Shown here one piece after another: positions 44,999-53,478 of a stretch of DNA of 64,000 bases; within the stretch, counting starts at the first letter, position 1, and each line of letters opens with the position of its first letter. The notes under the pieces were generated by a model, which saw only the letters and a program-made list of their open reading frames with translations, was not told the DNA's origin and did no database searches. This DNA is from Desulfovibrio subterraneus (lineage in GTDB: Bacteria > Desulfobacterota > Desulfovibrionia > Desulfovibrionales > Desulfovibrionaceae). The stretch is from the NCBI RefSeq assembly GCF_013340285.1, contig NZ_BLVO01000001.1, forward strand, positions 58,779 to 122,778, in the 5' to 3' direction. The position numbers and the translations under genes are program-made.

Positions 44999-46465
44999 CT
45001 ACTGCCGAGAGGCAAACAAAAGGCGGAACTGACGCCGTATTTTAGGCGAAGCAAATGGCACACTTCCCATGACAATAACTATACATGTCCGAAAGACGAT
45101 GTCATTTTGAATATCTGCGATGTTTATCGAATGCAGCAAATAGATTGCCATATACGGAATAAGCAGATAAAGGCAACGCATTATAAATGCATTCCACAAT
45201 CTCAACAGTGTAATTGTCGAAAAAAACAACGTTACTGAGTATAAAAAATAGGAAATACCGAGAGTTGCAGGGCCGTAATAAGGCCACAACAGCCAATTAG
45301 TAACCATGCTAACTATTGTCGATAACAAAAGAGAAAAAGAATAACTCCTATTCTTTAGTGATATATTCAACCCACGCAACAGGACATAGCCTGCAACATG
45401 CGCCCACAACCCCAATATGGACCATGAGAGTATAGAGGCCGTAAGGACAACGTCAGCCTCACTAAACTCTCCGCGTCCGAATAGCAGTTCCACAATAAGG
45501 TTGCTGGAGGCAAAAAGCCAGTATGAGCAAAGACTCCCGACCAACAGGATGGGGGCAATAATTTCTATCAGTCGGGTCCGCAGACGTTCAATATCATAGT
45601 GACTTAAATGGCTAAGAATGGCGTAGCCCAAAGGCATAGCAACCAGCGCCATACCCGTCTCGCAAATGAACCGCGAGTAATCGAGGGCAGGAATGGTTTT
45701 GCCACCCATATGGGAAGCAACAATCCTTTCCAACGCGAGATTGCCTTGCACCAGCAGCGGAACGGGAAGGAGCGGGAGAGTCGTTTTGAAAAACGTTCCA
45801 GCCAATATCCACACACGGGATCGCAAAATTGGCATGGAAACCGGAGGAATAAGTGCGCGGGTTCTGTAAAGCGCTATGAGCAAATGGCTAAACCACCCCA
45901 CGTTTAAGCCCCAGGCAAGCAGCCGGACTTCGCTGAAAAAAGAGAAGAGAACAATGCCGGCAAGAAGCCCAAGACTCTGGAGAGAAGCCTGAATCGCTGC
46001 AATAAGTGAATTGCCTCGGACCATTTCAAGAATGGAAAGCGTCACGGCCATGACGAACGCAGGCAGACCTAAAGAGGTAATACGCAGAAAGTCAACAGCG
46101 AGCTCATGCTCATCACCATTAAGCCCCGGGGCCAAGGACTGTATCCAGAACGGGGCATAAAGATGTAATAAGACAGAGACGCATAAGGAAAAAATGAGGG
46201 TAACACTCAAAAAAAACCAGAAAATACAAGCGGCTTTGGCCTCATCTTTGTCAGACCAGGCTTTCCCGAACAAAGGCATGAACCCGCCAGTGACCGGCTC
46301 TGACGTTAGCAGCTTTCCGGGAATAGTGACGCAGGACAGGCTAAGCCTGCAGGCCATAGCGGCCACTCCGGTCCCGAACATAGACGCCATGAACAATTCC
46401 CGCAGCAAGCCGAGAATTTTTCCGAGAACTCCCCAAAAGAAAAACGTAAAGAAAAATCGGCGCAT
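44999..46465 (-). CDS. MurJ/Wzx-like polysaccharide flippase (MviN superfamily)
   Basis: 488 residues with about 14 hydrophobic segments. The MviN/MurJ-like features are an N-terminal GVLGKILGLLRELFMASMFG, a basic cytoplasmic loop around SEPVTGGFMPLFGKAW, and ELLFGRGEFSEADVVLTASILSW, which strongly resembles MurJ family motifs. It probably flips a lipid-linked oligosaccharide across the inner membrane. Its place in a four-gene glycan cassette argues for a cassette-specific flippase rather than the housekeeping lipid II flippase. Last gene of the cassette, 13 bp after the glycosyltransferase gene. Confidence 0.86.
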   Translation of the reverse strand: MRRFFFTFFFWGVLGKILGLLRELFMASMFGTGVAAMACRLSLSCVTIPGKLLTSEPVTGGFMPLFGKAWSDKDEAKAACIFWFFLSVTLIFSLCVSVLLHLYAPFWIQSLAPGLNGDEHELAVDFLRITSLGLPAFVMAVTLSILEMVRGNSLIAAIQASLQSLGLLAGIVLFSFFSEVRLLAWGLNVGWFSHLLIALYRTRALIPPVSMPILRSRVWILAGTFFKTTLPLLPVPLLVQGNLALERIVASHMGGKTIPALDYSRFICETGMALVAMPLGYAILSHLSHYDIERLRTRLIEIIAPILLVGSLCSYWLFASSNLIVELLFGRGEFSEADVVLTASILSWSILGLWAHVAGYVLLRGLNISLKNRSYSFSLLLSTIVSMVTNWLLWPYYGPATLGISYFLYSVTLFFSTITLLRLWNAFIMRCLYLLIPYMAIYLLHSINIADIQNDIVFRTCIVIVMGSVPFASPKIRRQFRLLFASRQ

Positions 46466-46478
46466 GGAGCAGTTCCTG

Positions 46479-47582
46479 CTAGCTCAATATGCTTTTATAT
46501 AGCGTCGCGAGCATTCGGCCCTGCACTCTCGCATCGAAGCGGGAAAGCATGTACTCTCTACCGGCAACACCCATTTCAGCGGCCCTCGTCGGATTGGACA
46601 AAACCGCCTTCATGGCCTCTGCCAGCAACTCCGGGGCTGCTTCTGGCACCAGAAAACCTGTCACACCATCCTTAACGGCTTCATTGAAAGCTGCATGATG
46701 GGTTGCAACTACAGGCACCTCCATGGCCTGAGCCTCGAGTACAACTTGACCGAGCCCCTCTGAGTCTCCACTTTTAGCGGTTTTGCTAGGGGCACACAAA
46801 AGGGCGGCTTTGGATAACCAGTTCTTAATTTCGTCCTGTGAGCAAAAGGGCTTAAAGTGCGTCTGCTCGGCAATCCCCAATCGCGCTGCAAGCCCTTGGA
46901 GCTCTCCCTTGAGAGGCCCATCACCAATAATTACAAGACTAGAGGCCGTCTGCTTTGGAAGCTTTGCAAAAGCCTGCAAAACATCTTCTGTACCTTTCTT
47001 TTCAACCAGTCTGGCAATGTGAAGAATTAGGCCGGTGGCACCATACGGAGAGGTTCTCACAAATTGCTGAGTATCAATACCCGTATAGAGAGTAACCGTG
47101 CGAGATTCTGAAAAACCAAGACGTAACACTCGTTCCCTGATGAACTCGGACACACAGAGAAATAAAGCGCCCTCGCGACGAAGCTCGGATCTTCTGAGAA
47201 GGTATGTTAACCAAGCGATTTTCCCACTCGTGAGAAGCGTTTTGGTCGACGCTGTCGCATCTATTCCATGAAAAGTTGTAACAAGCGGCAGTCCCAGCTT
47301 CCTGGCTATAGGCAGAGCGTAAACTGCGTCTATCCCAAAATGGGCATGTATCAAGTCTGGTTGCTGGGCATGCAACCATGACGTTAAAGCTGAATTATAT
47401 CGAGTAAGGCGCTGCAAAAACCGGCATTTGGCAGCTGCAAACGCGACTGCGCCATCAGGAACTTGGCCAAGAAGTTCTGTCCCGACATAGAGAGGATCGA
47501 AACCGGACGTATGGCCAGCCTGTGTTGTAATGAAAGGCTCAGATGCTGCAAACAACTGGTGCCTATATATAGCTACTTTCAC
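46479..47582 (-). CDS. Glycosyltransferase family 4 protein
   Basis: 367 residues, GT-B fold. N-terminal acceptor domain with LIHAHFGIDAVYALPIARK and LPLVTTFHGIDA. C-terminal donor domain with HIARLVEKKGTEDVLQAF, VIIGDGPLKGELQ, and the sugar-nucleotide EX7E-type motif SGDSEGLGQVVLEAQAMEVP. Retaining transferase for surface glycan assembly at the cytoplasmic membrane. The donor sugar is not readable. It lies 3 bp after the polymerase gene, so it is in one operon. Confidence 0.92.
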   Translation of the reverse strand: MKVAIYRHQLFAASEPFITTQAGHTSGFDPLYVGTELLGQVPDGAVAFAAAKCRFLQRLTRYNSALTSWLHAQQPDLIHAHFGIDAVYALPIARKLGLPLVTTFHGIDATASTKTLLTSGKIAWLTYLLRRSELRREGALFLCVSEFIRERVLRLGFSESRTVTLYTGIDTQQFVRTSPYGATGLILHIARLVEKKGTEDVLQAFAKLPKQTASSLVIIGDGPLKGELQGLAARLGIAEQTHFKPFCSQDEIKNWLSKAALLCAPSKTAKSGDSEGLGQVVLEAQAMEVPVVATHHAAFNEAVKDGVTGFLVPEAAPELLAEAMKAVLSNPTRAAEMGVAGREYMLSRFDARVQGRMLATLYKSILS

Positions 47583-47585
47583 AAC

Positions 47586-48893
47586 CTAATCCTGCGTTGT
47601 AGGGAAGGCTAGCCCCAAAGTTACACCACTCATCCCTGCCAACAAAGCCGCACTATGAAATTCGCCTACCGGCTCTGCATTAGAGACAAGCCCCTGTGCT
47701 ACCATCCAAAAAAAAGACAAAAAAGTACAAAAGGCAAAATCTTTATACGGGGAAGAGAGGACTTGAGTCGCCCTGAATAGACTGTGAAGCATACCTAGAT
47801 GAAACAACACTGCAAAAATAAGAGCAGGGATACCGAAATAAACCCCGATTTTCAGATACACGTTGTGAGACTGCATGACTCTGAATTTCACCCCGCCAAC
47901 CTCTTCCAGTTGATTAGGAGAATTTCCCAGCAGAGGTCGCTGTAAAAGCAGGCTGTATGAATGCTTCCAGAGCTGTAACCGTGTACCATAGTTAGCAGCC
48001 GTATTGTTTGCATGGTATGTCAGCATTTTTTGAGACTGCTTTGCAGCATTCACAACCGTAGGGGCATTGAATTGCTTAACAATATTCCCTGTAGTGAACG
48101 AAATTACCAAGCTGACGCAAAGGCACGTGGCTATGAAAATACGACAACTTCTTCTTTCACGGATAAACATCCACAGGGCGATAACCAAGGCCGCAACATA
48201 CGCAGATTTAGACCCTGTCGCTGGCACTGCAGTGAGAAGTAGCAAACTGGCGATGAGAAGAATCTTACTAGATGTTGCCTTGTAGAGGCCATAGCTTGCC
48301 AAACAGGAAATGCCTGTGAACACAGCAGCATAATTGGCATTGGGGAAAACACCCCCAGCCTTTCTAGAATCCATGTATGAATTCGCCAACTCGGTTGCTC
48401 TTAAAATATAATCAACCCTGTTTGGGTTAATAAAAATTTTTGCGATTGGTAGATGATAAAAGTACTGTTCTGCAGGATGGTGAACCCGAAAAAGGATAAT
48501 GAGAACAGCATTTATTGAGGAAAAAGCAATAGCAGTATAGAATGGAAGACGCCATTCCACTTTGCTTGATGCTAAATAATAGCCACATATCAAAATAGAT
48601 ACGAACGGCATATTGTAAAACATCACCTTCAGCAAATAATCTTTCTCTTGGTGCGCAGGCAGGACCAAGACCATCCACGCAAACATAGCCAACAGGGGAA
48701 TTGTGACCTTGTGCGCAGAAGAAAGCCCAAATACAGGAACAAATGCGTAGCACACATACGCAGCAAGCATTGATAGGGATAAATAAACCCCAAATATGGA
48801 AACAGTATAAATCTGTAGCGGAGCTATAGAAACTGCAATAAAAAAAACGTAACGTTGTAGCAACAAGCTGTCTTCGCTTTTGAACGTGAACAT
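47586..48893 (-). CDS. O-antigen ligase/polymerase-like membrane protein (Wzy/WaaL type)
   Basis: About 435 residues with roughly ten membrane helices. A large periplasmic loop (~270-340) carries YGTRLQLWKHSYSLLLQRPLLGNSPNQ and MQSHNVYLKIGVYFG; the R...W and HN...L pattern is the signature of the O-antigen ligase family. Whether it polymerises repeat units or ligates glycan to a carrier cannot be decided. The start is uncertain: ATG 48893 has no strong ribosome-binding site, and a TTG at 48923 would overlap the upstream gene by 8 bp. Confidence 0.82.
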   Translation of the reverse strand: MFTFKSEDSLLLQRYVFFIAVSIAPLQIYTVSIFGVYLSLSMLAAYVCYAFVPVFGLSSAHKVTIPLLAMFAWMVLVLPAHQEKDYLLKVMFYNMPFVSILICGYYLASSKVEWRLPFYTAIAFSSINAVLIILFRVHHPAEQYFYHLPIAKIFINPNRVDYILRATELANSYMDSRKAGGVFPNANYAAVFTGISCLASYGLYKATSSKILLIASLLLLTAVPATGSKSAYVAALVIALWMFIRERRSCRIFIATCLCVSLVISFTTGNIVKQFNAPTVVNAAKQSQKMLTYHANNTAANYGTRLQLWKHSYSLLLQRPLLGNSPNQLEEVGGVKFRVMQSHNVYLKIGVYFGIPALIFAVLFHLGMLHSLFRATQVLSSPYKDFAFCTFLSFFWMVAQGLVSNAEPVGEFHSAALLAGMSGVTLGLAFPTTQD

Positions 48894-48915
48894 ATCTACA
48901 TCACGCAACACAACC

Positions 48916-50025
48916 CTATGCAACCGACTCTACGATTTGCCGTACAACCGCATTCCAGTCATTAACTTCTGACTTGCTATTCTTGCTCTTGGGCGCCCCA
49001 AGGGCACTTTCCATCGCCTCAACGATACTCCCAACGTCATCAGGAGTATAATAAAAAGCATTATCTCTATGTATATCAATAAACTCCGGGGCAACTATGG
49101 GAAGTCCTACATATCTATATTGATGCACTTTTAGCGTGTCGCTAAATGAAGAAGCGTGCTGATTCTTTTTTTGCAGAGTAATTAGACCCACATCTGCATG
49201 CTTTATATAAGGGACTGTTTCTTCAAATGGAATTTCTGAAGTATATTTAACGTTACCCTTCTGAATCTTAGCGGAAAAAGGACCAATTATCGTAAATGTA
49301 CACTCAGGAAATTCACTGCTCGCAATGTCAATAAAGTTCTCATCCAGCAAGGAAACACCCACAAAAACGCAATTGGGAGAATGAGTGTATGGAGATGCAG
49401 AAGGTGCGTCGAAAAGCGATGTCGCTACCCCGTGATACTGGAGCTTTGCATTGGAAGAGTTTTTAAATTTTCCTTCAATAAGCGTTTTATGCGGAACACT
49501 TATCAAGTCAAATTTATCAAGCAAGGACTCTTCTATCTCTATAAGACGCTGCGAAGTGGAGCGGTGCGTACGAATATCGTCCGAAGCCCTGTATACCTTT
49601 TTAGCTGCAGGATTCAGCCCTGAAAGCCTATCGAACAAAAAAAGACCATTCATGCTTTCATAGATAACCATATCAGCTTGATGTATCTTATCAATAAACA
49701 AGGGGTCCATAGGAAACAACGGATACTTGTCCCACAAAGGCTTTACAATATGCTCAAGACTAGACAAAGGCATCGCAATCGGATGCCAAAGCGGAAAATA
49801 AACGTAGCTGAAATAGCGATCTTCTATCTGAACAAGCCTGTTTGCCTCTCGACGTAACGATTTATACTGAAGGCGATGATCGTGAATCAGATACGAAAGC
49901 CAACTAATTCCAGTTGTGACAAACGTTACAGAGTGGCCCTGTTCCCAAAAAGCCTGGGCAAGCCAGTGAAACCCTGCTCTTCTCTTTGACTTGCAATAAT
50001 GCGCTGAAATTAAAACAATATTCAT
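48916..50025 (-). CDS. GumK-like glycosyltransferase
   Basis: 369 residues, GT-B fold. The N-terminus (ISAHYCKSKRRAGFHWLA, GHSVTFVTTGISWLS) resembles GumK, the glucuronosyltransferase of xanthan synthesis. A later acceptor/donor hinge has VIYESMNGLFLFDRL and RASDDIRTH. The C-terminal domain has VGVSLLDENFIDIA, FTIIGPF, VKYTSEIPFEETVPYIKHADVGL and KVHQYRYVGLPIVAPEF. First gene of the cassette; a possible promoter (TTGACA-16-TATCTG) lies at 50065-50038. Codon use is clearly more AT-rich than in neighbours. Glucuronic acid as donor is only a family-based guess. Confidence 0.85.
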   Translation of the reverse strand: MNIVLISAHYCKSKRRAGFHWLAQAFWEQGHSVTFVTTGISWLSYLIHDHRLQYKSLRREANRLVQIEDRYFSYVYFPLWHPIAMPLSSLEHIVKPLWDKYPLFPMDPLFIDKIHQADMVIYESMNGLFLFDRLSGLNPAAKKVYRASDDIRTHRSTSQRLIEIEESLLDKFDLISVPHKTLIEGKFKNSSNAKLQYHGVATSLFDAPSASPYTHSPNCVFVGVSLLDENFIDIASSEFPECTFTIIGPFSAKIQKGNVKYTSEIPFEETVPYIKHADVGLITLQKKNQHASSFSDTLKVHQYRYVGLPIVAPEFIDIHRDNAFYYTPDDVGSIVEAMESALGAPKSKNSKSEVNDWNAVVRQIVESVA

Positions 50026-50121
50026 AATATTAATTGCCAGATATCATCCGCCCTTCGCATGTCAATATACGCAGGCAAGGTCGATTGTGTGCTAGTTGTT
50101 ACGTCAAAGAATGTTGTATAG

Positions 50122-50547
50122 TTGCAACACGCAAGCCTGCCGCAGCCTATTCTTCACCTGGTGGCAGAGTGTTTGATTATCGCTCAAGTAGAAGCTGGTG
50201 GCAAGCTTTTGGTGCAAGCAACGAGCTCGGTTAACGACGTTGCATTTCGAAAGAGGTTCGTACTCGCTTGCGTATACGTTGTCTACCGCATCGACGCCAA
50301 CTCCAAGGTCCGCTCCGAGCGTTGCGGCCGCCTGACAGCAGACGTGGCCATGAAGGCCATCGAAATCATGAACGCCAAGATCGACGGCACGTTCAAAGGC
50401 GCATTCGCCAAGCAGGATTCCGTTGCATACTGTGGCGACTGCCACGGCAAGGGCAAGGAATCTCCGCTGCTCAAGGGCAAGCAGGACTGCACCCCCTGTC
50501 ATTCCGGAACCGATCACACCCAGAACAAATTCAAGAACCACCCCTAG
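50122..50547 (+). pseudogene. 3' remnant of a second split-Soret cytochrome gene, fused to unrelated upstream sequence
   Basis: From 50288 on it encodes the last ~86 residues of the split-Soret cytochrome, with both heme motifs (YCGDCHG, CTPCHSG) intact. The 166 bp before that, open in the same frame, have no cytochrome similarity and give no signal peptide, so a product could not receive heme c. Two residues differ from the full copy (Gly to Glu, Gln to Glu). It is best read as a recombination scar rather than a gene. Confidence 0.88.
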
Positions 50548-50613
50548 CCTGCGCCCACAGGGCGGGGAGCGTTTCCTCCATACAGAAGGCCGCCCTTTCG
50601 GGCGGCCTTCTCT
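50288..50613 (+). repeat. 326-bp direct repeat, right copy
   Basis: 98% identical to 44614-44939, including the terminator. It is followed directly by dispersed repeat copy D and then by a convergent gene, which is probably the original downstream neighbourhood of the cytochrome gene. Confidence 0.97.
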
Positions 50614-50640
50614 TGTTGCTGGCAAAGTCATTCTAAATTT

Positions 50641-50735
50641 GTTTTTGGCTCCGCCGGGCAGGAACCTAACGTTCCTGCACCTCGTATAAGCGATGTGAAT
50701 CCGTTTTTAATCTCAGTCCCGGCTTAACGGAGTTC
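50641..50735 (+). repeat. Dispersed ~95-bp intergenic repeat, copy D
   Basis: GGCTCCGCCGGGCAGGAACC, TAACGTTCCTGCACCTCG, TATAAGCGATG, end CCCGGCTTAACGG. Closest to copy A in sequence. In the convergent gap between the cytochrome remnant and the regulator gene. Confidence 0.87.
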
Positions 50736-50818
50736 GCCTATTGAGAAACTAGGTTTGGTATCAACCTGATAAGCCCCTTAGAGGCACAACCGCATCTTGC
50801 CTTCGTGACAACAGCGGA

Positions 50819-51739
50819 CTAGGGCTTCACGGCCTCACCGGGATACACCACCCTGCCGGAGCGGGAAGTATCGTACCCTTCAAGCTCTTCCGCTGCCTTG
50901 TGGAACTCCGGCTCATTGAGCAGGCCCAGGAAGAGCTGCACGGGCTTGTCGAAAAAATGTTCCTTGGGAATTATCAGGTCAAACCGCTCCCACTGCACAG
51001 GCACAAAACCCAGATCAAGACGCGCGGCAACCGTGCGGATGGCCATGCCCGTATCCGCCCTGCCTGCAAGCACCTCTATGCCCACGTCCATGTGCCTGCC
51101 CGCTTCATTCTCATAGCCCTTCACGGTGTGCGGATCGGCTCCCGCCTGCGTGAGCAGGGTATCAAACAGCAGGCGTGTTCCGGTACCAAGGGGGCGGTTC
51201 ACCACAGTCAGTCGGCCCTGTGTGATATCGGCAGCGCCTGCAACGCTCCGGGGATTGCCCTTTGCCACAACGAAGCCCTGCTCGCGGTAACAGAAGTTCA
51301 CCACGGCGGGCTTTTCATCAAGCTCCTGTGCCGCAGCGGCGAAGTTATATTCCCCCTCGGCATTTTCCATCAGGTGGCTTGTGGCAATATGGCACTGCCC
51401 GCGCCTGACAGCCTTGAGGCCGCCCAGACTGCCAAGATTGCAGAACGCAGCAAGATAATCGGAGTGGCGCTCCATGAACACCTTGAGCATCCTGTCGAGG
51501 AGTATGTCGTTGCTGCCTGCAACCACGAGCACCTCTCCCTCCACCGCTGCCGATTCCATGCGGCGCGGGTAATTCATGGTACGCGACTCGATCCACTGTT
51601 CCACCAGATGTGACGGAAACAGCCATTTGCCTGTGGCCTTGGTGGCGGGCAAGCCTTTTTCGGAAATGAGCGCGTATACCATTTTCTCGTTCACGCCGAG
51701 ATATTTGGCTACTTCTTTGGTAGAAAGCAGATGCTTCAT
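50819..51739 (-). CDS. Excisionase-type helix-turn-helix regulator fused to a periplasmic-binding-protein-like domain
   Basis: 306 residues. N-terminal MerR/excisionase-type helix-turn-helix (LLSTKEVAKYLGVNEKMVYALI, ATKATGKWLFP) is followed by a PBP-like domain (~75-300): LVVAGSNDILLDRMLKVF, IATSHLMENAEGEYNF, NRPLGTGTRLLFDTLL, VLAGRADTGMAI and DLIIPKEHFFD. This matches the ModE/TupR-like one-component regulators that bind oxyanions such as molybdate or tungstate; the ligand is inference. AGGAG lies 7 nt before ATG 51739. The ORF runs upstream to 51955 without similarity. Confidence 0.86.
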   Translation of the reverse strand: MKHLLSTKEVAKYLGVNEKMVYALISEKGLPATKATGKWLFPSHLVEQWIESRTMNYPRRMESAAVEGEVLVVAGSNDILLDRMLKVFMERHSDYLAAFCNLGSLGGLKAVRRGQCHIATSHLMENAEGEYNFAAAAQELDEKPAVVNFCYREQGFVVAKGNPRSVAGAADITQGRLTVVNRPLGTGTRLLFDTLLTQAGADPHTVKGYENEAGRHMDVGIEVLAGRADTGMAIRTVAARLDLGFVPVQWERFDLIIPKEHFFDKPVQLFLGLLNEPEFHKAAEELEGYDTSRSGRVVYPGEAVKP

Positions 51740-51997
51740 GACAGTCTCCTCTGCGGATTTCGTATTTCCCTTGTAGCGCGTCAGGGCATGACAAATCAAT
51801 ATGTTGCGCAAAACAGGGCAACCTGCCTGTATGCAGCACTCGCACATTCCGGCTTGCATCCTCGCGCAGTTTAGGGTAAGGCCATCTCCCCACTTGCATG
51901 AACACGCGGGACAACGTACCCTGTGTTCGTTGCAATACCACAACGGGCGTGCCATTTCTCAACATTCCTGCGCCCATCCTCTTATCCGGAAAATATA

Positions 51998-53359
51998 ATG
52001 TATCCCAAAATAGCACTCATCGGACGCCCCAACGTAGGCAAATCCACCCTGTTCAACAGACTCATCCGCAGCAATCGCGCCATAACCCATGACCGTCCGG
52101 GCGTTACCCGCGACCGCATGGAAGGCACGGTCAAGCGCAACGGCCGCACGTGGACCGTCATTGATACCGGCGGCATCCATCTGGATGAGAACCACGACGC
52201 CACCGAAGGTCCCATCGAACTGCGCGGATTCGAGGCGGAAATCCTGCGCCAGACGCAGGAAGCCATGTCCGAATGCGTGGCGCTGTGCCTTGTGGTGGAC
52301 GGCCGTGACGGCCTGCTGCCCTTTGACCGCCGCCTTGCCGATTACGTGCGCAGAAGCGGCCTGCCGGTACTGCTGGCTGTAAACAAGGTGGACGGCGGCG
52401 AGCTGGAAGACATGCTCACGGCTGAATTTCACGAGCTGGGCCTGCCCATGGTTGCCATGTCCGGCGAGCACGGCTTCAACATGCGCGGATTCGAGGAAGA
52501 CCTGCAGAGCCTGCTGCCCCCCGAAGACGAGTGGGAAGCAAAGGAAGAAGAAGCGGGCCTCAAGATTGCCATGCTGGGACGCCCCAACGCGGGCAAGTCT
52601 TCGCTGGTGAACTCCATTACCGGCGGCAACCGCATGATCGTTTCCGACGTTGCAGGCACCACCCGCGACTCGGTGGACGTGACCTATTCCATAGACGGCA
52701 AGCGCTACACCTTTGTGGACACCGCAGGCGTGCGCCGCCGCTCGAAGATTGTCGACTCCGTCGAACGCTACAGCGTCAACTCTTCCATCAAGTCCAGCAC
52801 CAAGGCCCACGTGACCGTGCTTGTTCTTGACGGGCAGGAAGGCCTGACCCAGCAGGACAAGCGCCTTATCGACCTGCTTGATGAGCGCAAGACCCCCTTC
52901 ATGGTTGTGGTCAACAAAATTGACCTTGTGAAGCAGAACGAACTGGCCGCCGTGAAAAAGGTGTATAAGGACGCACTGAGCTACAGCTCGCATATTCCGA
53001 TCCTGTATGTCTCCGCACTGACCAGAGCCAACCTCAAGCGTATTATCCCGCTTGCCGAGCAGATCTGGAGCGAGTGCCATGTGCGCGTGCCCACCGGCCT
53101 GCTCAACCGCACGCTGGAAGCCATTGTCACCAAACAGCAACCGCCCGTGGTGAACCGCGTGCGTCCCAAATTCTTCTACATGACGCAGGCAGAAACCAAT
53201 CCGCCCACCTTCGTTTTCTTCGTGAACGATGCGGACAGGATGAAGGATGCCTACATCCGCTATATGGAACGTTCACTGCGCAAGATGTTCAAGATCGAAC
53301 ACGCCCCCGTGCGCGTGCGCTTCCGTTCCAGCCACACCAAGCGCGAAAAGAAGCGATAG
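51998..53359 (+). CDS. der: Ribosome-assembly GTPase Der (EngA)
   Basis: 453 residues with two consecutive GTPase domains, the Der hallmark. Domain 1: IALIGRPNVGKSTLFNRL, DRPGVTRDRM, DTGGI, NKVDG. Domain 2: IAMLGRPNAGKSSLVNSI, DVAGTTRDSVD, DTAGVRRRSK, NKIDL. The C-terminal KH-like domain ends in a basic tail (HTKREKKR). It acts in 50S subunit maturation. The ribosome-binding site before ATG 51998 is weak, but homology fixes the start. Confidence 0.97.
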   Translation: MYPKIALIGRPNVGKSTLFNRLIRSNRAITHDRPGVTRDRMEGTVKRNGRTWTVIDTGGIHLDENHDATEGPIELRGFEAEILRQTQEAMSECVALCLVVDGRDGLLPFDRRLADYVRRSGLPVLLAVNKVDGGELEDMLTAEFHELGLPMVAMSGEHGFNMRGFEEDLQSLLPPEDEWEAKEEEAGLKIAMLGRPNAGKSSLVNSITGGNRMIVSDVAGTTRDSVDVTYSIDGKRYTFVDTAGVRRRSKIVDSVERYSVNSSIKSSTKAHVTVLVLDGQEGLTQQDKRLIDLLDERKTPFMVVVNKIDLVKQNELAAVKKVYKDALSYSSHIPILYVSALTRANLKRIIPLAEQIWSECHVRVPTGLLNRTLEAIVTKQQPPVVNRVRPKFFYMTQAETNPPTFVFFVNDADRMKDAYIRYMERSLRKMFKIEHAPVRVRFRSSHTKREKKR

Positions 53360-53380
53360 CCGTCATACGCAATCAATGAA

Positions 53381-53416
53381 AAACCCCCGTCCGAGGTTAT
53401 CCCGGACGGGGGTTTT
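53381..53416. terminator. Bidirectional terminator after der
   Basis: Stem AAACCCCCGTCCG / CGGACGGGGGTTT with T and A runs on the two sides; it serves der and the convergent methyltransferase gene. Confidence 0.92.
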
Positions 53417-53478
53417 ATTTGTGTAAGGGAGAAGGTGCCGCTTATCCGGCAAAAAGTGGATACTATACCTGCGGCAGG

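Larger units (their letters stand above)
44940..50287. mobile_element. Inserted surface-polysaccharide cassette bounded by 326-bp direct repeats
   Basis: Four minus-strand genes (flippase, glycosyltransferase, polymerase/ligase, GumK-like transferase), AT-richer than both flanks. No integrase, transposase or plasmid gene is present. The full-length gene sits on the left and a 3' fragment on the right, the product expected when a circle carrying that 3' fragment integrates by one crossover. The repeat spacing is 5,674 bp, which would be the size of the circle. Confidence 0.6.

Noticed and set aside
44940..50287. Transposon or prophage explanation for the glycan cassette
   Set aside because: No transposase, integrase, terminal inverted repeat or tRNA attachment site. 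The 326-bp repeats are part of a cytochrome gene and far too long for a target-site duplication.
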